Source: Sulfurimonas paralvinellae
Lineage (GTDB): Bacteria; Campylobacterota; Campylobacteria; Campylobacterales; Sulfurimonadaceae
DNA length: 64,000 nucleotides
Reading direction: 5' to 3'
Assembly (NCBI RefSeq): GCF_014905135.1
Contig: NZ_CP041406.1
Coordinates: 1,426,001-1,490,000 of the forward strand
The notes under the pieces are model-generated. The model was not told the DNA's origin, ran no database searches, and saw only the letters and a program-made list of their open reading frames with translations. The translations under genes and the position numbers were made by a program. Positions 42,204-51,009 of this stretch are shown in pieces. The first letter of the stretch is position 1. The number at the start of each line of letters is the position of its first letter.

Positions 42204-44018
42204 TTAAAGTTTTTCTGCTTTTTGAACATCGTAAAGTATATCATCCATTGGGTGACGATACATTGGCATTGCAAGACGTTTTTCATCAAGTACGTGACCA
42301 ATGAAACCGATTGAACGACCAACAATGAAGAATGCATTGAGTGTACCTGATTCGATAAACTCATTGATCTCTTCTTCAGAGTAACCAAGAGCTCTCCACA
42401 TATCTACCATTAAGATACCGATAGTACCGTCAACGTTTAAGATAAGGTTCTCTTTTTTACTTGTAGTCAATGCTTCAACAGTTTTTGCATAGTCAAGAAG
42501 TGAATGACTTGGGAAATGTTCAGCTGCATAGTTCATAAGACCAGTTACACGTAAGTCTGGATTTTTTAATGATTTAATACGGTGACCGATACCTGGAATT
42601 GGCACACCTTCTTTTTTCATATAACCTAAGAATTCAGCTGGCGTCATGTTGTTGTCATCTGCATATTTGAAATATTTGGCAGCACCATCGATTGCACCAC
42701 CGAATCTTGGACCGATAGTCAATAGTCCAGTCACTAATGCTTCAACAACAGATTTACCCGCACGTGCTGTAACTTTTGCATTATGCGCACCTGAAACAGC
42801 AGGACCATGGTCAGCAACAGTTTTGATAACAGTCTCAATGAAGTCCGTAGCCCATTTTGGATACTGTTTTTTGAACCATAGAAGTGAAATAACATCACCG
42901 ATACCTTTACCTGTATCTGGAGTGGCAACTGATGAGATTGGGAAACCTGCATATGTCGCTTCTTCGCCTCTGTCATCAGAGATAGTACAAATGAAGTTTT
43001 TAGGACGACGTACTTTAGGCACTGTGTTTATCTCTGGCTCTTCAATTTCACCGATAACGCCTTTTGCTTTAAGGTCACTGTATACTTCCATAATAGTTGC
43101 CGGCAGGTCATTAAAAGTAGCCGGAACGTGAATACCTGCTTCTGCCATTGCTCTGTTTTTCGCTTCAGCTGTCTCCATGTCACCATTTGCAGATGCACCT
43201 GCGTGACCGAATTGAACACCAGAGTCATAATACTTAGCAATTGTACCGATACACCAAGCAATAATTGGTTTAGTAATCTTTCCAGATTTAACTGCCTCTA
43301 TTACTTTATACTCTTCAGTACCACCAACTTCACCTAGTAAGATCATGTATTTTACATCATCATTTTTTTCCATACGAAGTAAGTTGTCAATGAAAACTGA
43401 ACCAACAAATCTATCACCACCGATAGCTACACCTTCAGCAATACCATCTGCATTGATAGCAATGATGTTAGAAAGTTCATTAAAAAGACCACCCGAACGA
43501 GTTACAAGTCCACATGAACCAGCACGATGTAGTTTTGAGTTAATAATATTCTCAATAGTACCACCGATATTTGCGATTTTAAATGCACCAGGAACAATCG
43601 CACCAACAGTCGCCGGTCCAATTACAGTTACATTTAATTCTCTTGCATATGCATTCATACCACGAGCAAGTCTCTCAGGAATACCTTCTGCTGTAATCAT
43701 GATCGTTTTAAATCCACCAAGATTTAAAGCTTCCATTGTTACATCATAAGCAGTTCTGAATGATGCAAAGTTTAAAAGTACATCAGCTTGCGGCTGTGCA
43801 GCTTTTGCTTCTGTTGTACTTTTGTAAAGTGGTATCATGATTTCATCACCACCCCAAAAGAATTTTTCAAACTTGTTTCCGCTTGTAGGTGCAACGATAG
43901 CTGCAACAGATGGTTTCTCTCTTTTGATTGTGTAATCATAATCAAGCATTCTTTGGATAGCAGTTTTGTTGTTATTCCAAAAAATCGCTTGTGTATCTCT
44001 AGTAAATAATTTTCCCAT
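42204..44018 (-). CDS. aclA: ATP-citrate lyase, large subunit
   Basis: With AclB cleaves citrate to acetyl-CoA and oxaloacetate using ATP and CoA, the key reaction of the reductive TCA cycle. The 604 residues match the bacterial AclA. The N-terminal two thirds resemble succinyl-CoA synthetase alpha, with the phospho-histidine region FGHAGASANGD. The C-terminal third is citrate-synthase-like: SGAHNAKVTARAGK, FGGAIDGAAKYF and PGIGHRIKS. AAGGAGAAGAG precedes the ATG, nine bases after aclB. Presence strongly implies autotrophic CO2 fixation. Confidence 0.97.
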   Translation of the reverse strand: MGKLFTRDTQAIFWNNNKTAIQRMLDYDYTIKREKPSVAAIVAPTSGNKFEKFFWGGDEIMIPLYKSTTEAKAAQPQADVLLNFASFRTAYDVTMEALNLGGFKTIMITAEGIPERLARGMNAYARELNVTVIGPATVGAIVPGAFKIANIGGTIENIINSKLHRAGSCGLVTRSGGLFNELSNIIAINADGIAEGVAIGGDRFVGSVFIDNLLRMEKNDDVKYMILLGEVGGTEEYKVIEAVKSGKITKPIIAWCIGTIAKYYDSGVQFGHAGASANGDMETAEAKNRAMAEAGIHVPATFNDLPATIMEVYSDLKAKGVIGEIEEPEINTVPKVRRPKNFICTISDDRGEEATYAGFPISSVATPDTGKGIGDVISLLWFKKQYPKWATDFIETVIKTVADHGPAVSGAHNAKVTARAGKSVVEALVTGLLTIGPRFGGAIDGAAKYFKYADDNNMTPAEFLGYMKKEGVPIPGIGHRIKSLKNPDLRVTGLMNYAAEHFPSHSLLDYAKTVEALTTSKKENLILNVDGTIGILMVDMWRALGYSEEEINEFIESGTLNAFFIVGRSIGFIGHVLDEKRLAMPMYRHPMDDILYDVQKAEKL

Positions 44019-44027
44019 CTCTTCTCC

Positions 44028-45368
44028 TTACTTTTCTTCTAATGCCATACGCACGATATCTGTAACGTGTGTTTCCGGACCAAATACATGGATCTCAAGA
44101 CCTAATCTGTCCGCAGCTTCTTTGATGTCTTTTAAACCTTTTTCATAGTTTGGTCCACCACGACGAACGTAGATTTTAACACCAACTTCTTTCATTTTTT
44201 CTGCATACTCTTCAAATGCCTGAATGATACCAGTAAATGTTTTCGCTACATCTGTAAAGTTTGCGATAGCTCCACCGATGATTAAGATTTTATCACGACC
44301 TTTAGGGTCTTTTTCTCTTGTCATTAAGTCAAGAAGTGTTTCAGCATAGAACTTAGTCTCACCTGTAGTCGGACCACCTGAATACTCACCATAATTTGCA
44401 AGGTCTTCAATTCCTGCAAAGTCAGCAATAGTATCAGCATAAACAACTGAAGCACCACCACCGGCAACCATTGTCCATATTCTAGCTTCCGGTTTTAACA
44501 ATGTAAGTTTTAAAGAAGCACCAGTTTTAGCATCAGCTTCTTCAATAGCTTCTACTTCAGGAGATTTTGATTCCATTCCAAACGCAGTCGGATATTCAAC
44601 ATCACCCCACTCTTCAACCATCATAAATCCGGCTGTATCATCAAGTTTTGCAACCATATCCAAAAGTTCAATTTTACTGCCTTGCATTACAAATGGGTTG
44701 ATTTCAAGATATGCGAAGTTGAGTTCACGATATGCTTTAAAGAATCCTATTGCAAATTTTGCGAAATTTTCTTTATCTTCTTCTTTTACATCAGCTGGAA
44801 TATTAGCTTTGATCTTCTCTGCTATCTCTTCTTCTGTTGCAGTAATCGGGAATGCTACTTCTGTAACTTTTTCTTCCCAGCCCTCTTCAACTTCCATACC
44901 ACCTTCAGCTGACATATAAAGAACATCTTGATCACCAACAACAGTAGCAGAAATATAGTACTCTTCTGATTGGTCATGAGGAGTAAAAGGCTCAACAATA
45001 AAATGAGTTAATTTGTCTACTTTTGGCTCACCGGTCGGTGTGTCGCCATCAAATGAAAAATATACTGATTGATCTTCTTTTGCTTTTTCATCAATCCAAG
45101 CTGCAGCTTTTTCTAAAGTCACATCACCCGGTTTTTGATCTTTAAAAAGAACAAGTCCATTTTTACCACGCTTACCAAATAACATATCTGGTTTTACAAC
45201 TAATGGTTTTTCTTTCAACCATGGTTTTTCTTTTGCAGCTTCAAGCAGTTCAGCACCTGATGTTACTAAAACTGTTTCATATGCATAAGTAAAATCCGGA
45301 AAGTATTTATTCCAGTGTTTTGCTAAAATCGACTTTGCGTCATATTCTCGTATCGCTTTTTGAGCCAT
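44028..45368 (-). CDS. aclB: ATP-citrate lyase, small subunit
   Basis: Partner of AclA. The 446 residues carry an ATP-grasp domain like succinyl-CoA synthetase beta, starting with KAIREYDAKSILAKHW, then PLVVKPDMLFGKRGKNGLV and YLEINPFVMQG, followed by a CoA-binding/ligase domain with GGGASVVYADTI, YSGGPTTGETKFYAETLL and IIGGAIANF. Order aclB then aclA on one transcript is as in known Campylobacterota. A GGGAG ribosome site precedes the ATG; an extended -10 lies upstream. Confidence 0.97.
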   Translation of the reverse strand: MAQKAIREYDAKSILAKHWNKYFPDFTYAYETVLVTSGAELLEAAKEKPWLKEKPLVVKPDMLFGKRGKNGLVLFKDQKPGDVTLEKAAAWIDEKAKEDQSVYFSFDGDTPTGEPKVDKLTHFIVEPFTPHDQSEEYYISATVVGDQDVLYMSAEGGMEVEEGWEEKVTEVAFPITATEEEIAEKIKANIPADVKEEDKENFAKFAIGFFKAYRELNFAYLEINPFVMQGSKIELLDMVAKLDDTAGFMMVEEWGDVEYPTAFGMESKSPEVEAIEEADAKTGASLKLTLLKPEARIWTMVAGGGASVVYADTIADFAGIEDLANYGEYSGGPTTGETKFYAETLLDLMTREKDPKGRDKILIIGGAIANFTDVAKTFTGIIQAFEEYAEKMKEVGVKIYVRRGGPNYEKGLKDIKEAADRLGLEIHVFGPETHVTDIVRMALEEK

Positions 45369-45398
45369 AGAAACTCCCTATTTTGATATTTAGGGTTA

Positions 45399-45407
45399 AT
45401 TCTAGCA
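45399..45407 (-). promoter_or_regulatory. Extended -10 promoter of aclBA (TGCTAGAAT)
   Basis: TGCTAGAAT on the minus strand, 30 bases before the aclB ATG; only one mismatch to the TGCTATAAT elements seen at 9312 and 28834. Confidence 0.5.
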
Positions 45408-45447
45408 TAAACTCATTTAATAAATATCTTTGCTTTCTCTTAACTTT

Positions 45448-46650
45448 CTATTTGCTTTGTTTATTGTTTAATTTAGTAACATTGGCTTTATAAAGAATTT
45501 TATTTTTGTAACGTATAGTAACATTTGAATCTACCTGACTCTTTAAAGGCTGTTCTTTTAAAATATTTTTTGTGCACTTTTTTATGCCGTAAAAACGTAA
45601 TCTCTGCTGCATTTTCTTATCTGTTGACACACAGTTAATACCGTTGGCTTGTAAATCTGCAGCGAGTTCTTTAGCTACATTCACATTGTAGGCAAAATTC
45701 TTTTTCGGATTATCAAGAACGAGATAGAGTTCTTTGTTAAAAAAGACCACAAGAGTATTTAATATCAGAAGAATAAAGGCAAGGATGAATATTGCCCTGT
45801 ATCCGCGTCTATGCTCTTTTAGACGCACTTTATACGAACTTGCGAAGGTCTGTCCAGCCAAAGGCAGAGCAACAATAAGATATGGTGCAAAATGCTCAAT
45901 ATTTACTTTCTGTCGAAACGAAAGAAGCAGTGAAAAAAGAAGCGCCGTTGCAGCAATATACCAGAGCTTATCTCTCTTGTCAGCAAGATAACGTCTATAA
46001 AGAACATAAAAAAGATAGATAAAAATGACAGGTGTAAATATGGCACTGTAAACACCGATAGTATCTAAAAAGTGCCCTCTAGGAAAGCCGTGAATGTCAA
46101 AACCGTAGAGATAGGATGAGAGAAAGAAAAGAAAGACATTATATGTAAACTCTTTTTTCTTGTTATGAAACAGAGAGTAAAGAGCAAGTCCCAAAAAGAG
46201 GTATACAAATCCCACATCTACAAGTGCATAGACAAAAAGCAGCAGGTAAATGAAAAATTTTGAACCCTTAGGTTCAAGATAGAGATAAAGCAACAGACCA
46301 AAAATAATAAGTCCTGCATGATTGACCATCAATGCAGAGCTGACAACTCCCGGCAAAAGAACAAAGGTAAGCAGCAGCCAGAGTCTGTTTCTCTCTTCTT
46401 TGAGATAGCGTCCTGAAATAAGATAAATTAAAACAGCACTCATAAGGTGCATTATGATAAAAACAAAACGAAGTCCAAAATCATTGTGCCCAAAAAGTGC
46501 CAATGAACTTTTCACCAGAAGTTGTAAAAAAGAGAACTCTCCATATAATATAGAGGCACCGCTTGAAGATATGGATATATGAGTGGCTTCAAAAAAGAGA
46601 ACAAGTGCATCTATTCCTAAAATTAGAAATAAGATGATTTTATATTTCAT
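45448..46650 (-). CDS. Polytopic membrane glycosyltransferase-like protein (ArnT/PMT type)
   Basis: A 400-residue protein with about nine or ten membrane segments and a soluble C-terminal ~100 residues. Its N-terminal region, LALFGHNDFGLRFVFIIM after a first segment, resembles the periplasmic loop and second helix of lipid-linked-sugar transferases of the ArnT/PMT/GT39-83 group. The expected acidic residue of the first loop is not obvious, so activity is uncertain. It overlaps trpG by four bases (ATGA), an odd partner. No substrate is proposed. Confidence 0.6.
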   Translation of the reverse strand: MKYKIILFLILGIDALVLFFEATHISISSSGASILYGEFSFLQLLVKSSLALFGHNDFGLRFVFIIMHLMSAVLIYLISGRYLKEERNRLWLLLTFVLLPGVVSSALMVNHAGLIIFGLLLYLYLEPKGSKFFIYLLLFVYALVDVGFVYLFLGLALYSLFHNKKKEFTYNVFLFFLSSYLYGFDIHGFPRGHFLDTIGVYSAIFTPVIFIYLFYVLYRRYLADKRDKLWYIAATALLFSLLLSFRQKVNIEHFAPYLIVALPLAGQTFASSYKVRLKEHRRGYRAIFILAFILLILNTLVVFFNKELYLVLDNPKKNFAYNVNVAKELAADLQANGINCVSTDKKMQQRLRFYGIKKCTKNILKEQPLKSQVDSNVTIRYKNKILYKANVTKLNNKQSK

Positions 46651-47216
46651 ATTTTTAAGAAATTTCCTATCATTTCATGTCCATACTCGCTCATAATAGA
46701 CTCTGGATGAAATTGCACACCATAAATATCTTTGTCTTTTATCTTGAGTGCCATAATCTCTTCGTCATCTGTAGAGTATGCCGTCGGTTCAATTGTATCT
46801 GGCAGTGTGTTTTTATCTACTATAAGCGAATGATAACGGGTAGCGACGAATTCAGAAGGCAAATCTTTAAATATCTCGCAAGAACCGCTCTGTTTCATAA
46901 CGGATGTTTTACCATGCATCATATTTTTAGCACGAACAACATCACCGCCAAAGACCTGAGCAATGCTTTGATGTCCAAGACAAATGCCTAAAATAGGGAC
47001 TTTGTCTTTAAAGTGTTTAATAACATCGAGTGTGATACCGGCCTCATCAGGTGAAGCTGGACCTGGAGAGATGATTATTTTTTCAGGGTTGAGCAATGCT
47101 ATCTCTTCCACACTCATCTCATCATTTCTGATGATCTTCAAGTCAGCCCCAAGTTCGCGGCAATACTGAACAATATTGTAAGTAAAACTGTCATAATTAT
47201 CTATCATTAAAATCAT
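46647..47216 (-). CDS. trpG: Anthranilate/aminodeoxychorismate synthase glutamine amidotransferase subunit
   Basis: Class I glutamine amidotransferase that feeds ammonia to TrpE and/or PabB. Seen: MILMIDNYDSFTYNIVQY, SPGPASPDEAG, the catalytic cysteine in GICLGHQSIAQ, and the His-Glu pair in GVQFHPESI. The 189 residues are typical. No synthase large subunit lies in the window, so trpG versus pabA cannot be settled and one protein may serve both. There is no ribosome site, and a TATAAT ends six bases before ATG, suggesting a leaderless message. Confidence 0.93.
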   Translation of the reverse strand: MILMIDNYDSFTYNIVQYCRELGADLKIIRNDEMSVEEIALLNPEKIIISPGPASPDEAGITLDVIKHFKDKVPILGICLGHQSIAQVFGGDVVRAKNMMHGKTSVMKQSGSCEIFKDLPSEFVATRYHSLIVDKNTLPDTIEPTAYSTDDEEIMALKIKDKDIYGVQFHPESIMSEYGHEMIGNFLKI

Positions 47217-47222
47217 AGATTG

Positions 47223-47228
47223 ATTATA
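47223..47228 (-). promoter_or_regulatory. -10 box placed for a leaderless trpG message
   Basis: TATAAT on the minus strand; six bases separate it from the trpG ATG, so transcription should begin at or beside the A of ATG. No Shine-Dalgarno sequence is seen upstream. Confidence 0.45.
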
Positions 47229-47264
47229 ACTTGATTGCTCTTTTATTTTTCTTATCTACCGCAA

Positions 47265-48065
47265 TTACTCTTGTATCTCTTTTTGGTTGGTAAGCTGCTG
47301 CAGATAGTTCGATATATTGATAAGTGAAAATGTCACCAAAAATATCATAAGCCCCGGAAAGAAACTCACCCACCATGCAATTTCCACTACATCTTTACCG
47401 CCGCTTAAAATCGTACCCCAGCTCATCTGCGGTGCAACGATGCCCAGACCTAAAAAGCTAAGACCGGACTCTGCAAGTATAGCGCCGCCGACACCAAAAG
47501 TAAAGCTGACAAAAAAGATAGGTGCCAGAAGAGGTGCATAGTACTTCAGCAGTATCTTTGATCTCTTGACTTTAGCGATGTTCAGTATTTTTATATAGGG
47601 CTGTGATGTAATCTTAAAACTCTCAGAACGAATAAGGCGTGCAGTTGTCATCCAGCCTGTAACAGAGATGATAACAATAAGCACCAAAGCAGAAGCATTA
47701 ACATAGGAAACCAATGCCAAAAGCAAAAAGAATGTTGGAAATGTCAAGAAGAGATCTACAATGACAATAAAGCTCTTATCAACTATGCCGCGAAAATAGC
47801 CAGCAATAGAGCCTAACAAAAACCCTATAAAAGAAGCGATAAATGCACTGCCAACGCCAATAATCAAAGAAACTTTTCCACCCTCTATCAAACGAGCCAA
47901 AATATCTCTGCCGAGTCTGTCTGTACCGAGAAGGTGCGCTGTTGAAGGTGCTGACAAAATTGCATGAGCATCTAGCGTATAAGGACTGAGCGTATAAAAA
48001 AAAGAGCCGAAAAAGGCAAAGAAAAAGATGCCGACAAGTAAAAAGATACTGACTCTGGGAAGCAC
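47265..48065 (-). CDS. ABC transporter permease, DppC/OppC type
   Basis: Inner-membrane permease of a peptide/nickel-type ABC importer; 266 residues, about six membrane segments. Seen: SAPSTAHLLGTDRLGRDILARLI (the DppC family signature, key part GTDRLGRD), a LDLFLTFP-like stretch as VDLFLTFPTFFLL, and the EAA-loop ending LAESGLSFLGLGI. Neither binding protein, DppB-type permease nor ATPases are in the window, so the substrate is unknown. The GTG start follows the flgK stop by one base (TAAAGTG), so it may ride on the flagellar transcript. Confidence 0.85.
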   Translation of the reverse strand: MLPRVSIFLLVGIFFFAFFGSFFYTLSPYTLDAHAILSAPSTAHLLGTDRLGRDILARLIEGGKVSLIIGVGSAFIASFIGFLLGSIAGYFRGIVDKSFIVIVDLFLTFPTFFLLLALVSYVNASALVLIVIISVTGWMTTARLIRSESFKITSQPYIKILNIAKVKRSKILLKYYAPLLAPIFFVSFTFGVGGAILAESGLSFLGLGIVAPQMSWGTILSGGKDVVEIAWWVSFFPGLMIFLVTFSLINISNYLQQLTNQKEIQE

Positions 48066-48066
48066 T

Positions 48067-49950
48067 TTACTGTTTGATTCCTAAGAGTGTCTGCATCATC
48101 TGATCTACTGTTGTAATAACCTTGGCCGCCGCACCGTAAGAAGTTTGATACTTAATGAGATTTGTCATCTCTTCATCAATACTCACTTTCGAGACTGAAT
48201 TATACTCAAGCTCTGTTGAGTTAAATTGTGCTGTTACCGTATCGTTCCTTGTAATGGCCGCATTTGTACTGATACCGACATAGGTTGCCGTAATGTCAAA
48301 CATACCATAAACAGTAGTATCATATTCCTGATTTCCTACGTCAAATTTATAAGACTCAAACTGCTGTTGTATCATATTTAACGCAATTCTGTTATCACCG
48401 GCAGCGGAAGAGAAGCCTGCATGTATTTTTGTCGGATTGTCACTCAGTTCAGTATTTAGTTTGATATTTTGTGCATTATCCCCATCAAAAAACCTGTGCA
48501 GTCCAAGTGCACCGGCAAAATTACTTCCCGATGCAAATTTTTCAGACGTAAGTTCATCTTTAATAGCAAAAGTATAGCCCATCGATTCCGATTGAGGGTC
48601 AATTCCCAACTCCAGACGCAACGTTCCGTCTGCCGCCGTTTGAAAATTATAAGTTATAAAATCGTCAATGTCATTATTGGCATTTGAATCACCATTATCA
48701 TCGACAACTGCCTTTATCTGACCTTCAATAGAATTAGACCCAGCAATACCTGACATTGAAGTCGCGTAGTCAATATTGATCTTTCTCTGTGCCACTTCAT
48801 TGCCGTCTACATCATAAACAATGATATTAAAAGCACCCGGTGTAACATTTAAAGGAGAATTCACCAAAGAACTCGTCGGACCAATGTCAGCTAAAACATT
48901 CGATGACATTTTGGTTGTTGCACTCTCGGCATAAAGATTATTCGTACTCTCGACCAAGCCTTTTGCAAAAGCATCCAAATCGGATACTACCTGTTGTAAA
49001 ACGCCGTCTGTCGGCATGCCGCTAGTCGTATCGATTTTGCCTCCACGCAAATCAAAAAGCGCCCCTATCTTTCCATTTGTAACTTTCTCTTCAAAAGGAA
49101 TCAAAACACCATCTTGTCTTTCATAACTCAGTGAATAAAAACCGAATTCATTATCTTCTTTTGAAATTTTGAGAGGATGGTACGAGCTGCCGTCTACGAT
49201 ATTAAAACCGTTCACACTCAATGTATAGCTTCCTGAACTTGTATTTGAGTTACTGTCTATTTGAATGTTCGACTCCAACTGTCCTTGTTTGACAGTAGCA
49301 CCTATGAGCCGTGAGAGACTTCTTTCTATAACATTTCGTTTATCACGCAGATCATTAGCCTCATAGCCTCCACCAGCTTCCGCCACTTCAATGGAAATGT
49401 TCAAATCAGCCAGTTGCTTTGCCAAAGAGTTGACTTCATCGACATTAACAGCAAGCTGATCGTTTATCTGCATCTGAAGGTCTTTTACCTGAGCTTGTGT
49501 TTGACCAATATGTTTTGAGAGTGTTTCTGTCTGTTTTGCAAGGGCGACTTTTATGGCATCATTATCCGGATTATCGGCGAATGTCTGCCACATATTGTAA
49601 TACTCCGCAAGATCAGCTTTAATGCCGACACCATCTATCTCTGGAAAATATGTAGAAAGCTCTTCAAGTGTCTGTTTTTCAAAATCGCTGTACTCTTTAT
49701 CTGCCGAGACACCACTGTATCTGTCAAAAACAAAATTATCAAACACACGCTTGATATCTTCGATCTGCGTACCGTTACCTACTTGCCCTGGTCTGGTCTG
49801 CAGCGGCGTAGCTGCAGAAGTGATGACACGCTGTCTCGTATAGCCGTCTACTTCGGCATTTGAGATATTGTGTCCAGTTGTATTGATGCCGACCTGTGCT
49901 GCGTTTAAGCCGCTGTATCCAATGCCGAGTGTATTGAAAATCGATGCCAT
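48067..49950 (-). CDS. flgK: Flagellar hook-associated protein 1
   Basis: First hook-filament junction protein, exported through the flagellar channel. The 627 residues show the expected ends: N-terminal SIFNTLGIGYSGLNAAQVG with NISNAEVDGYTRQRV, and C-terminal coiled-coil TNLIKYQTSYGAAAKVI ending in MMQTLLGIK. The middle is variable. Starts one base after flgN stops. Last flagellar gene of the flgI-J-M-N-K series. Confidence 0.97.
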   Translation of the reverse strand: MASIFNTLGIGYSGLNAAQVGINTTGHNISNAEVDGYTRQRVITSAATPLQTRPGQVGNGTQIEDIKRVFDNFVFDRYSGVSADKEYSDFEKQTLEELSTYFPEIDGVGIKADLAEYYNMWQTFADNPDNDAIKVALAKQTETLSKHIGQTQAQVKDLQMQINDQLAVNVDEVNSLAKQLADLNISIEVAEAGGGYEANDLRDKRNVIERSLSRLIGATVKQGQLESNIQIDSNSNTSSGSYTLSVNGFNIVDGSSYHPLKISKEDNEFGFYSLSYERQDGVLIPFEEKVTNGKIGALFDLRGGKIDTTSGMPTDGVLQQVVSDLDAFAKGLVESTNNLYAESATTKMSSNVLADIGPTSSLVNSPLNVTPGAFNIIVYDVDGNEVAQRKINIDYATSMSGIAGSNSIEGQIKAVVDDNGDSNANNDIDDFITYNFQTAADGTLRLELGIDPQSESMGYTFAIKDELTSEKFASGSNFAGALGLHRFFDGDNAQNIKLNTELSDNPTKIHAGFSSAAGDNRIALNMIQQQFESYKFDVGNQEYDTTVYGMFDITATYVGISTNAAITRNDTVTAQFNSTELEYNSVSKVSIDEEMTNLIKYQTSYGAAAKVITTVDQMMQTLLGIKQ

Positions 49951-49951
49951 C

Positions 49952-50380
49952 TTATACTCTCACTTCCATGATAGTAGAATCTTTTGAGGCTACTTTTTGA
50001 TAGCCCTGCATCTCTGTCGGGACAAGTCTTTCTAAAAAGCTGTTATAAAGATTGCTGACTGTGAGGACAAGTTTTGCATATTCTTTATTGACTTTATGAA
50101 GGTTGGAGAGTTCTGTTTTTAAATCTTCGAGTTGTTTATGCTGTTCTTCATTTAAAAGGTTTGGAAGTTCAATATCTGGATTTGATGTCATTAAGGATGA
50201 TATCTCATGGTCAATCATCGCTTTTTTTGTTTCAAAGGCTTTAAGTTTTTCTTCTTTGAGTGACAGTCTGTCAAATTGAGGGTCATGTTCTGCTTTTTTT
50301 ATATCTTCAATATCTGACTGAGTTATTTTAATCAAGTCTCGTAAATCTTCCAAAGTATTTTGTAAGTAATGAGAAAGCAT
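49952..50380 (-). CDS. flgN: FlgN-like flagellar export chaperone
   Basis: A 142-residue, mostly helical protein with long heptad-like stretches, placed between flgM and flgK. FlgN-family proteins hold FlgK and FlgL for export. Sequence similarity is low, as usual for FlgN, so position carries much of the assignment. The ATG at 50380 was preferred because the G-rich run GGGGG lies about six bases upstream; the longer frame starts with TTG at 50386 with no spacer to that run. Confidence 0.7.
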   Translation of the reverse strand: MLSHYLQNTLEDLRDLIKITQSDIEDIKKAEHDPQFDRLSLKEEKLKAFETKKAMIDHEISSLMTSNPDIELPNLLNEEQHKQLEDLKTELSNLHKVNKEYAKLVLTVSNLYNSFLERLVPTEMQGYQKVASKDSTIMEVRV

Positions 50381-50405
50381 CTCCAACCCCCGTATTTTAT
50401 TATTG

Positions 50406-50615
50406 CTAAAGTAACTCGTCCGCCATTTTTTCAGCTAATGCCGACAAGTCAACTTTATACTCTCCGGCTTCTATAGCCTCTTTGAGTTTTTCTATTTTGT
50501 TCTGACTTCCGTCTTGCGACGTTGTCAACTTTGCGTTTGCCTTAACTTCTTTATTTTCATTCAAACTGTTTGCAAAAGCACTGCGAACAGCTGAAGAGTT
50601 GATATTTGAAATCAT
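50406..50615 (-). CDS. flgM: Anti-sigma-28 factor FlgM
   Basis: A 69-residue negative regulator that binds FliA (sigma-28) until hook completion. The C-terminal half NKIEKLKEAIEAGEYKVD, then LSALAEKMADELL, is the conserved FlgM sigma-binding region. The N-terminus is short and polar, as in Campylobacter FlgM. AAGGATAAAAT precedes the ATG. It has an 85-base upstream spacer with its own promoter candidates. Confidence 0.92.
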   Translation of the reverse strand: MISNINSSAVRSAFANSLNENKEVKANAKLTTSQDGSQNKIEKLKEAIEAGEYKVDLSALAEKMADELL

Positions 50616-50645
50616 ATTTTATCCTTCTACTCTGTAAAGTATTTC

Positions 50646-50662
50646 ATTATACAGCTATATCG
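50646..50662 (-). promoter_or_regulatory. Candidate sigma-28 and sigma-70 promoters of flgM
   Basis: On the minus strand CGATAT (50657-50662) follows a T-rich run, close to the Campylobacter sigma-28 -10 CGATWT. TATAAT (50646-50651) lies six bases downstream. Either would allow flgM-flgN-flgK expression separately from flgI-flgJ. Confidence 0.4.
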
Positions 50663-50700
50663 ACAAAACTACGATTTTCTAAACCTAAATCGCAAATATT

Positions 50701-51009
50701 TTATGCCTTATCCCGGCTGAGATAATCATAAAGCATTTGTGAAAAACCAAAACTTCCCGCACTCGCTTTTGAAAGTTCATCTCTGTACATCGATTTGTAT
50801 ATCTTCTCCCCCGGATCTTTTTGTGATGAGAAAATATCTTTTTCATCTTTCATCGCATTGTCCAAAAGCATTTTGACAATGATAGCCTCAAAAGCATCCG
50901 TCTGTTTACGCAGTGCTTTATCCTCTGCGTGAGGATCGATTTTTGGTATATCTTTGTTCTGTGTCACAAGCTGTGCCTGAGCACTGAGAGCATTCAATCC
51001 ATAATTCAT
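50701..51009 (-). CDS. flgJ: FlgJ rod-binding domain protein
   Basis: A 102-residue periplasmic rod-scaffold protein corresponding to only the N-terminal rod-binding domain of FlgJ. Seen: KALRKQTDAFEAIIVKMLLDNAM and EKIYKSMYRDELSK-like text (KIYKSMYRDEL), typical of the domain. The muramidase half found in enteric FlgJ is absent, as is normal in Campylobacterota, where another hydrolase opens the wall. Overlaps flgI by one base (TAATG). Confidence 0.88.
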   Translation of the reverse strand: MNYGLNALSAQAQLVTQNKDIPKIDPHAEDKALRKQTDAFEAIIVKMLLDNAMKDEKDIFSSQKDPGEKIYKSMYRDELSKASAGSFGFSQMLYDYLSRDKA

